DNA from: Liolophura sinensis
Taxonomy: Eukaryota; Mollusca; Polyplacophora; Chitonida; Chitonidae
Length of the DNA stretch: 64,000 nucleotides
Assembly (NCBI RefSeq): GCF_032854445.1
Contig: NC_088296.1
Location: 23,875,604-23,939,603 of the forward strand
Reading direction: 5' to 3'
Made by a program: the position numbers and the translations under genes. The notes beneath the pieces are model-generated. The model ran no database searches. It was not told where the DNA came from and worked only from the letters and a program-made list of their open reading frames with translations. Below are positions 44,301-55,100 of the stretch, one piece after another (within the stretch, counting starts at the first letter, position 1; each line of letters opens with the position of its first letter).

Positions 44301-46109
44301 ACCAAAGAGCTGAGAAAGTATATAAAGTACGAAAATAGCACGGAATTATCCAACGAGAAGCAGCTAACAGTTTTCAATGACGTTGAAAAGCGACACTGAG
44401 TGAAATCACTGTTCAAATCGTGTAGTATGCATTTAGATAAGACAATAAGATATATCGCAGTTGCGCTTTGATTGCAACTGCCCATACATTCAACGTATAA
44501 CACAACAGATACAGGTGAAGACTGGATATATCTCCCTACTAGATTACATAATCCCGAGGGGTCCAGCATTTCCTCCCACCATTAGTACCGTATGTATGTT
44601 CGTATAGATGTAAGTTCTGCAAAAATGTTTTTTAATGCATGTAGTTTAGTACTGACTTAATTTGACGAGAAGAAAGCCTGAATCTGAGCCGGACTAGAAA
44701 AAGAAAAGCAGAAACTTTGAGTTTCTTCCATCCAGCCCGTGTCGGGTGTCGTTAAACCAGTGTCAGGTGCACATCCATGTGCAATGCCTTCCACCGTGAG
44801 ATACGGACACTCCCCCAGTTTTTCTTAAACAATGAGTTGTTGTCAGACAAAGAAATCCTAGAATGCTACTAGTACAATAATGTTGAACATTTTGTCATGT
44901 TATTCGCTGGCCTTACACTCAAAACAAGCGAAAATGCAAAGTACGGTGCAAAATGCCAATGAAGTAAATACATGAATGCATGCGTAGTTTCCAGACAGAG
45001 AATTGTTGGAATTATTGTTCTATGTACACTTATGAAGATATATTTGTCAATATTATTCATTCATTATGCATCAAAAGAACGGCGTAAATTATCAGTCAAC
45101 TAAATACAGTAATAAATTATCCCTTTGTTGTTTTCAGGCAAAGGAAATGGTGGACTACATCGCCAATTAACACAAAGGATCAGAAGCAGACGAGTTTTCC
45201 CGAATGTTTCTCCGGGATACATGCGCACTCTGGTACCGGAAACAGCACCGGAAGCTGGAGAAGAATGGGACGATATTTTCCGAGACGTCGAGAGGGTCAT
45301 CATGCCAGGGGTAAATGCTTACTGCTTCATCCTTATTGAAGTACACGACAGATAAAGAAAAACATTGTCCATGAATTCAGCCACAGTCCGAATCTTCTTA
45401 TTTCTTTTCAGCCGTGTAAATGTGGGGGTCCCCCGTGGCTCAGTTGGTTAGCGCGCTAGCGCAGCGAAATGACCCAGAAGCCTCTCACCAATGCAGTCAC
45501 TGGGAGTTTCAAGTCCAGCTCATGCTGGCTTCCTCTCCGGTCGTACGTGGAAAGGTCTGCCAGTAAGCTGCGGATGGTCGTGGGTTTCCCACGGGCTCTG
45601 CCCGGTTTTCCTCCCACCATAATGCTGGCCGCCGTCGTATAAGTGAAAAATTCTTGAGTACGGCGTAAAACACCAATCAAATAAATAAATAAATAAAACC
45701 GAGTAACTGCGTGTGAAACAGTGAATTTCTACGCTGAAATTTTTTTAAATCGGTGTTTGAAAAGAATTTTTCTAGGTTCGAAGAAATTTCTACACAGAAA
45801 AAATAAAACTGTTGTTCAGGACAATATTTATTTGTCTTTCATCCGAATGATACACATATTTCATTTTATTGTTTTTTTTCCCCTTTAAATTAATGCAGTC
45901 TTTGATCGTGATTTACCCGCGGGCTTCACCCGACTTCTTCCCACGGGCTTCACCCGGCTTCTTTCCACCAAAATGCTGGCCGCCATAGTACACGTCAGAT
46001 ATTCTTTATTACGGCGTGAAACACCCATCAGATGAATAAATAAACTCGCAGCAACCGCAGTTGTGAGAGACTCCTGGGTCATTACCAACTGAGCCACGGA
46101 GGCCCCTAA

Positions 46110-46140
<31 letters not shown>

Positions 46141-49100
46141 ATAGTGTATAATGCGATATTTACCAGATCCTATGACACGTCACTAGCGTCATAATGACAG
46201 TTGCAAGCACACGTGTTCAGCATGTGGGACATTTTGTTTCCAGTCATACATGTAGTTTACTGGGGCAATTATTGCGGACGAGTTTGAGATCCCTTAGCAT
46301 TATACGCATGGGCAAAGAAGCATTTATTTTTCGTAACTATGGACTTCACCTCAGTATACGCAAAGTATGTGGAAGAAATCCAGAATCCGTTGTTTTTACC
46401 TCCAGTTTTAGAGATGTTATTTATCCGAATTTTATGTATTGTCTTTCCATTTTTACTCACATGACCCAGTGCTCAAAACCAGGCGTTGTTAAACTAAGAA
46501 CAGTTCTTCCGCAGGCTGGTTGCAAAGGAGGAAGTTTTGAAGACACCTTTGAGGGATCGAAAGAGTATTGACATTTAGATTCCCATGCTGACCCCGTTTG
46601 TCTGTGTTACTGTATCTTATCAGGGTTATATCATTGTTAGGTCGCCGTTCTCATTTCGCTGTTCCCACAACACTGTCAGGGTTCACTGTTAAATCAGCTC
46701 TCGGGACTGCTCTATTAGTCTCGCATTAACCAGATTAATTAGCGTGACCTTGCACGTCGCCGTAGTGGATAGTTTCACCTGATTGGCTAATTAGCCTTAA
46801 TGATAGAGACAGCTACCCGACCACTAATCAGAGGGTTTATACACGTGTGAGGGAGGAGTTGTACAGAGTGAAAAGCGTTAAATGCCAGGTACGCAAATGT
46901 CGATTTTCAGAATTGGATCAACAAAGGACAAACATCTACCTTATCTACTCAGTATATATTATCGCCTGGATATTCCAGTCAGTGGCTGCTACGCTTGTTT
47001 GTTTCTTCATCTTGCGTCAAATGAACTCGATATGTTCAACTCGTACTGGGAGCGGAAGGTCAAGATGTCAGCACAGTCTGATGAAATATCACCTGATGAA
47101 ATATCACCTTGGCTGCATGGTGGAAAACGGACTATAATGTTCGACCCCGAACAGTAGAGGACATGAAGAGAAATGGATAAAATTCTAAGGGTGTATGGAT
47201 GTAATAATGTGAATAAAAGATATCGGACTTAGTCCAAATGAATCGCAATAATGTGGAGCAAATCGGGGAGTAACCAATGAATAGCCGGAAAGTATAGCCT
47301 GAGAGTAACCGGAGAAACCGGGCCATATGGGGGAAATATGGCTTTGACAGGAGAATATAAAGTAGTCCTTGACTAGAGTAATCCCGAAAGTAGTCGGTTT
47401 TAACAAAACGAATTTCGATAATTGGCGGAGTAAACCGGACGATGGTCACGGAAATCCGTGACTTTGTCTGTAGGGATAACCTAACTTTGTTTTCAGTTAT
47501 AAACGTTAAGAAAGAGATGTCCGTACCAAATGTTCTTCATATTATGCCAATAACTGAACCATACGAATTTTCTCGAGCATTTAATTTTTGCGATGATTTC
47601 GGAAGTGATATCGTATCTGGGTGATTCCCTAACTTCGCACATCATACCATGTATCTATGATATCAATGGGCTATCAGCTGTACTTTTCCCAACATGTGAA
47701 GCAAGGTTATGCTAAATATTAGGTGACAAAACTGCTAACTGCACCATATATTTATTTATTTTTAAATTAATTCTTGTTTTACGCCGCACTCAAGAATATT
47801 TCACTTATACGCAGGCGAGCATTATAGTGGGAGAAAACCGGGCACAGGCCGGGGGAACCCCACGACCTCTGCAGGTTGCTCACGCACGACCGAAGGGTAA
47901 GCCAGCATCCAGCATGAGCTGGACTCGAACTCACAGCGACCGTATTGGTGAGAGGCTCCTGGTTCAAAGACGATTAAGTAGATTCAACTGCAAACACTGC
48001 GCTAATTTTGAACATCTCTCCAACATGGCCACCGCCTCATGGCCATTTGAACTCACAGCGACAGGTTCTGCGATCATTGCGCCGCGCTGACATGCTGCAG
48101 TGCATACACCATATAACTTTTAGGACACAGGGATTTATGACAGTGAATAAAGTCGTTTTTGTTGCTGTTTTCTACCCTTAGATCACCCACTGGCAATCAC
48201 CTCATATGCACGCCTACTTCCTGCTCTTAACTCCTTCCCGTCGCTTCTCGGAGACATGTTAGCTGACGCCATCGGTTGCCTAGGTTTCACGTGGGTAAGT
48301 TTTACTCTCCAAGCTGCCATATATCGGTGCAAGTCACCTTTATCAGGAGCTCACACTGGATGCTAGCAATATCGCTATCCAACAACGAGCAAAATCATGA
48401 CAAAAAGGAAGTATACTCTTATTTTGTGGTTGTGGTTTAACTAATTAAAGTGGATTTCTGCTTTGATAAACAATGTTTCGTTTCAAGTAAACTAATACGT
48501 ACCACTTGTTTTAATAGTATATAATTTCATAGTATCTGCGAGCTTTTCACTAGTACCTTGCTACGTTCTCATTTATCTCGTTCGCTGTTGTTTCCAGGCC
48601 TCCAGCCCAGCCTGTACAGAACTGGAGACGATCGTCATGGATTGGCTGGGAAAGATGATCGGACTTCCGTCAATGTTCTCCATAGCAACGAGCAGACGAT
48701 GGGGGGCGGAGTCATACAGGTATCGGAAGTGACCTGCCAATTCCCGTCAAACCGTGACAAAAATGTTCTGACGAAAGTGTTGATTGCTTGTTTTTCTGAT
48801 ATCACTGAAAGTTTGTCTGGCACACTGACTAATTTTGTCACATAGTCACAGTCATGGTGTTTCAGACGACTGCTGACCAGCAACCTGCAGATGGTCGTGG
48901 GTTTTCCCCGTGCTCTGCCCGGTTCCTCCTACCATAATGCTGACCACCGTCGTATAAGTGAAATGTTCTTGAGTACGGCGTAAAACACCAATCATAGAAA
49001 ACGGCGCATAGAAACATTCCTTATAAAGTGTTTTGAGGTTTCCATTTGAACATATATTTTCTGCTAATCTTTACAGGTGGCTCCCTGTACAACTAAATAC

Positions 49101-52100
49101 CTTCACGTTCTTCAATTTTACTTGGAAACATATTCTTTAGAGATTTCACTGGTCATTTTTCTACCAACTCTTTTTTAAAAATCATAACTTTACGCACTGT
49201 TTTTGCTCTTTTTATTATCATTGTTATTGTTGCCGAGACTGTCAATGGATCTCTACCTGTTCGTTTCGAAATAAATAAATCAAAGCCCAGAGATAAATGG
49301 TAATTTTATCTGCAATTATTAAGCGCTTAAATCAGTTCTCTTCTATCTGTTTTAGACGACAGCAAGCGACGCTACGTTTGTGTCTATACTGGCAGCAAGA
49401 TCGGAGGCCATCAGATTGTACAAAACCATGCACCCAGATCTCGACGACGCCGAGATTAACGCGAGACTTCTCGGTTTACTGCTTCGGATCAGGTAAGACT
49501 GACATCCACGGCTTAGTTGTCGAGGTGTCTTATAATGGAGTTACAGTAAATTAGCCTGGAAGGTGTTTATAATAAAAGTACAAAAACAACGTGTAATGCA
49601 GAAGTACCAACATAACTGCAAAATACGAAAGACTCGTTTTGCTTCTTTGAATTACACTACTCGTGTGTTATGTCAAACTTATCAGAGTAGTTCTCATTAG
49701 TAATAGAATAAAACCCTGACTGAGGTAAATTGACAAGAGGTCGTATTTAACCGGTACGTGCTATCATTTGTTAACTATCACACTGTCCTCGCTGTTCTGG
49801 TCTTACTCTTTACGCTGTATGTCTTTAATTATATTTTCTAAATACAACGTAATTAATATCAGGATATCAGGGATCAACACCGGGTCGTGTCATACCAAAA
49901 GACTTTGAAAATGGTACTTGTTGCTGCCTTACCTGACGCTCACCACAGTGGGGTTAGAGCAATCAAACAGAGCTGGTTGGCCGTGTGTCAGTATAATGTG
50001 ACTTGGTCGGGTGTCATGCCTCGTGTCTTCGGCATTTTAATTCAGTCGCCGCAGCATTTGAAACGAATCCAGGACAAAAGCCCCGGCGGACAAAAGCCCC
50101 GGCGGACAAAAGCCCCTCGTCTTAATTAACCGGCACAGCATATCCGACAGGCTAACAAACATAATGTCAAATATTTGTTGGCGGATATTCATATACAGTG
50201 CGATTTTGTTTTCCATGTAAAAATCTGTCGTCAAAGCGTGTCCCAGTGTCTCACTCGGGTTCAACAGCTTTTCCTCTCATAAACGTTGTACACGTGTCCA
50301 TAAACACTTAATACTGATCGAGTGTCTTATGTCCGCCGGGGGTTTTGTCCGCGGGGCTTTTGCCCGTCCCCAACTTGTAGCATATATGTACACCCACATC
50401 CTCGTCGTAAAAACTGCTAAGTAAAACGTAAAACCGCAAGCATAACTATACCTACATTCTTTCCCTGGGGAGCCACAAGGTTCTATGTTTTGTACCGTTC
50501 TGTCCGGTATTTTTGACAATGACCTTGCGTATATCGTACTGTTTGAGTCTGTTTTCACCGCTCTTCTACAATAACTAAGGTTATATTTTGTGTTGTCTTT
50601 TCATTTAATCAACAGTTGAATAAATAAATACACCTGCCTTTATCCAGGCCCATTCATCGGTAGAAAAAGCCGGACTTATCAGCCTGGTGAAGATGCGATT
50701 TTTGCCGAGTGACGACAAACTCAGCCTCCGGGGAGAGACCCTGCTAGAGGCGGTACAGAACGACCGAAGAGATGGCTTCATCCCATTCTATGTACGTTTG
50801 TATGACAGTCACTGTAACAGTCATTGGAGTAAGTTAGTACTTATTTTTTTGCAGCATAATGACAGTTATTATAGTATGTTAACGTATGACCATTTGTCAA
50901 TGATCACACTGTCGTCGCTGCTCTGCTTTACTCACTGTGTTGTAAGTCTTCTATTACATTGTAGTATGTTGACAGTCAGTGTAATATGTTGACACACAAC
51001 TGTCGGTTCATTTATTTTTGTTAACGATTATTATAATGAATAGAGATAGAACAACTAAAAGTTCGCACCTTTATTAACCCATAGATAAATATGTAAACAA
51101 AGTTGCCTTATGCTTACAAAAAGTTAATTAGAAATGTTCAGGGATGTATAATTTAAAAAACAAAATATGGTTTTATTTTGTAGCTATGTGGTACTCTCGG
51201 AACTACGGGCGCATGCGCATTTGACAACCTAAAGGAGCTCGGGCCAGTATGTAAGTTTATTTTGAATTAGGTATTAGGTACTCCACGCGTCCAACGGATC
51301 GAAGGCAGGCAAGGGTACACCGCGTCCAAAATGATGCCTTTGAGTAAATCCAGTCACAAAGAACGGTTGGTAGGCCTACATCTACAGTTAGTATACCATA
51401 TAGGTCTATACTTTGTTGAAAAAACGACCTCGTTTGGAATTTCGACACGTAAACATATTTGAAAGCATTATTCTATATAGAAATAAAAGTCTGCTTTTTT
51501 ACAGCCCCAAAGTCTAACATCGTTTTGGGAATTGGTCTTGCGATTGTTGACCTGGAACGATATTGCCCGGTCGTCTTCCAAACAGATCATCCTGTGATCG
51601 GTTTGCGCTGTTACCACATGATTTTCAGCAACTCTGGAAAGACAACCGAGAGGTTGTAGCCATGGACAATGTTGTTCTTGTTGCTTTGGTCTTATACGGG
51701 CAAAGTCGAAGAGTTGTGGATGTACCTTGACAATGTTGTTATTGTTCTGGTCTGACAAAGACAAAGCTGAAGGATTGTGGATGCCTACTGACAATGTTGT
51801 CGTTGTTGTTTTGGTATATCACAGGCGAAGCTGAAGGTTTGTGGATGCCTACTGACAATGTTGTCGTTGTTGTTTTGGTATATCACAGGCGAAGCTGAAG
51901 GTTTGTGGATGCCTACTGACAATGTTGTCGTTGTTGTTTTGGTATATCACAGGCGAAGCTGAAGGTTTGTGGATGCCTACTGACAATGTTGTCGTTGTTG
52001 TTTTGGTATATCACAGGCGAAGCTGAAGGTTTGTGGATGCCTACTGACAATGTTGTCGTTGTTGTTTTGGTATATCACAGGCGAAGCTGAAGGTTTGTGG

Positions 52101-55100
52101 ATGCACATTGATGCCGCATACGCGGGTACGGCCTTTATCTGTCCGGAGTTCCGGAAGTACATGGATGGCGTGGAGTATGCGCAGTCTTTCGCGTTTAATC
52201 CTTCCAAGTGGATGATGGTGCATTTTGACTGTACGGCCATGTGGTGAGTTCATATTTATGATATTGAAAAAACATTGTATGGATAACTTCGGTTAAAGGT
52301 TATGAGAAAAGAAGAATAAATGTAGTAAGCATCAGTAGAAAGACCATTGAAAGCTTTAGCTGAAATGACCTATGATTATATTATTTGGATATTTTTTACT
52401 GATTGAAATCAAATGTTTTATTTAAACGGTGGGTTTTACTAACCATATTGATAATGTTAATCGTCAATGATATCACAGCGACTTTTTCTGACCCGGAAAC
52501 AAGTATTTAACGCCAGACATGCATTTTCATGCGCAGGCGCAGACGAGATGAATGCTGTTTACAACTGTTTCATTCAGAATTGACAATAACGTCACTGGCA
52601 TGGTATCAATATTGTCCATAAAACCAGCCATACGATCAAAACATTTGATTTTATTTAACTCAGTCCATATGAATATGTTTTTTTGAATGGTCTTTCTAGT
52701 GATTCCACTTGATTTGTTTACGGTTTCTCTCCTTCTAAGCACAATGTTAGGGGACAAAATGCCCCTTTTCTACTGAGATATATTCTTTTGTTGAAAAAAT
52801 GAAACATGTCTGTTTTAAGGTAAACTTTTTAATAGTCTAACATTGTACCATAAAATTGCTTCATCTGTTCCTTTGTTCGCCTTCAACAATATGTAAGTTT
52901 CTTTACATATATTTGTTCCCAGGGTAAAAAACAGCGGGGCACTTCACAGAACCTTCAACGTGGATCCATTGTACTTAAAACATGACAACACAGGTACGTG
53001 GAGTGTGATATCCTACGTTCATGGCAATATCTTAACCGTATCTCTATAAAGCAGGAGCTGTCTGTATTGTGTTGTCATGAACAATCTAACTGGTCCTGAC
53101 AACTGTTATACAGAATCTGACAGCGTAGGCCTTACATGATTCCACAAGCAGAGACTCGTAGATTTCCGTGTACTACTTCTGCTAATAGAGCACACGATTC
53201 CACATTCAGAGACTCGTAGATTTCCGTGTACTACTTCTGCTAATAGAGCACACACATCTGATACAAAAGGCTAATTAACATAATCCAGAATGACAAATGG
53301 AAACGGCCGGAGATTCAGATCTGTGTAATGTTTGTCAGGCTGAGGAGACCATCCGTCACGTTTTACTCGTGTGTCCGCAGTACACTGCTCAAAGACAAAT
53401 ATTCCTTTCTGACCTTGTAGACGTTGGAATTGTTAACCCAACTCTGAGGAGTGTGCTTTGTCTGCCGAAAAATGCAAGTTTAGTTTTTAAAGCTGTGGGG
53501 TATTATTTATGGAGGATCCACAGAATTTAGGCTACAGCATTGTGGCAATAGTTCTTTATGGATTGACTACGGTTAATTAGAGCAGCCTTAATCCCTGAAA
53601 CACATCTTATTGCCTTGGCACAAATCATTCCATAGAATGGAGTCGCGATGTAAACTAATATTTGTATGTATGTATTTAAACGGCCGTAATATGTTGTTGT
53701 TATGAAGTTACTGTGACTAAACAAAACGTCAATGTGAATACGAACCTAATTTTACCAAATTTGTTGATAGAAATCGGATTTTTATTTATTTATTTTATGG
53801 TGTTTTACGGCGTAATCAAGAATATTTCAATTATACGACGGCGGTTAGCATTATGGTGGGTGGGAGAGACCGGGTTTTAAGTGCGGAGCCTACATATGGT
53901 TCACTTGTCAGCGATTGGTGACTCCAGGTATCGCTGGAGTAGTTTTTATTTCATTGGAAATGCGAGACTGGGTAGTCAACTTTGAATAAATTATATGAAC
54001 ATTCATAAAGACATGCCTCCACTTTGACCAGTGAAAATTGGTAGTTGTTGGCCAAGGTTGCTCGTACAGAGCATTCATTGTCGTTGAGGACGAATTACTG
54101 TCACGTTCCACTTGAATCAGAAAACCAGGTGTCTTTCGACAGAGCATGGAATCGATAGATTTGAATGGTGTGTCGTGGAGAGAGTAACAAAACAGAATCA
54201 GTCTCATTTGGCTTTGGACTTTTGCACATTAAAGATGTCAAATCAACGTCATTCCCCACTTGTAACTCCTGTACAATGTGACATTACGTGTATTGTTTAC
54301 CCCCTTCCCCCCAATAAAAAATAGGTCCACGTACTTAAGACACCGTCTTTTTTAAAGCTGTGCGTAATAAACCCCTTTGATCTGTTATAACACGACAATG
54401 TAGATGCCTATTTGTGTCAGACTTGATGTTTTAGGCGAAAAAGAGAAATTAGCTCGGAAATTTGGAACTTTTTTATCATAGTGAAATTCAAATGTACCAT
54501 GTCAAAATAAAAGACAGAAATAACAAAGCAGCAACAAAATATCCCATTATTACAGTTTGGGATCACGTCAGCCATATCCTCTATAATCATAAATGAAAAG
54601 ATATGAGAAAAAACAACGCTATTTCTCAAATTGATAGGAAGCATTATTTTCTCATTTCAGGAGCTGCAATTGACTACATGGTGAGTAAAAGCTCACTGTT
54701 GCCCTCAAGGGCACTCGCTATACCCTCTTTGAATTTCTGTTGTTACGATGTTAGTAACCGGGAGAAAGCTTGTATCAAACTTCATGTATCAAAATTATTG
54801 TATAAAACTTATTGCATAAAACGAATGAATGAAGGAATGGATATGTGCATTGTGCGTATGGATACATGACCAAATATACGTTCATTATGACAGAATAACT
54901 CTCGTCAGGTGCGCATGCGTTTGTGATATATACAACATTCTGCAATTGTTTCAGAATTGATATACATGTACTAGCATGATTTAATTATATTAGCTTGCCT
55001 TGAGAACTGGTCTGAGTGCCACATGGCAATATTTAGCCATACATTTATTGCATAAAATGTCGAAGCTAAGGTTTCTTTTTATTTAACACAATATTTACAT

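Larger units (their letters stand above)
1963..45137 (+). other. HDC intron 1, about 43 kb
   Basis: Bounded by donor GTAAGT at 1963 and acceptor TTTTCAG ending at 45137. It holds the SINEs, MITE, microsatellite and minisatellite arrays listed separately. Between them (for example 1970-3940, 4700-6510, 7000-8040, 8240-10740, 13080-14430, 15000-16880, 26300-27870, 32420-33460, 34100-36070, 36490-38300, 39740-41150 and 43620-45137) I see AT-rich unique sequence with no recognisable exon, RNA gene or conserved protein. An unrelated nested gene cannot be excluded, but no open frame there gave a recognisable domain. Confidence 0.75.
45311..48181 (+). other. HDC intron 2
   Basis: About 2.9 kb holding a full SINE-A (45426), a composite SINE-A (45915) and a reverse SINE-A (47752). 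The open frames at 46194-46571 and 46847-47157 show no recognisable domain; I treat them as chance. Confidence 0.75.
52994..54660 (+). other. HDC intron 9
   Basis: About 1.7 kb. Holds a 60-bp duplication, a LINE fragment and a SINE-A fragment. From 53880 to 54650 I see no recognisable feature. Confidence 0.75.

Noticed and set aside
46194-46571. A 125-codon plus-strand frame in HDC intron 2
   Set aside because: No recognisable domain, and no splice signals linking it to HDC; length is within chance for this much sequence.
52081-52243. Assigning the gene as DOPA or tyrosine decarboxylase
   Set aside because: NPSKW-MVHFD, HMHAYF and Ser in PLSRRF all point to HDC; DOPA decarboxylase has NPHKW and PLGRRF.
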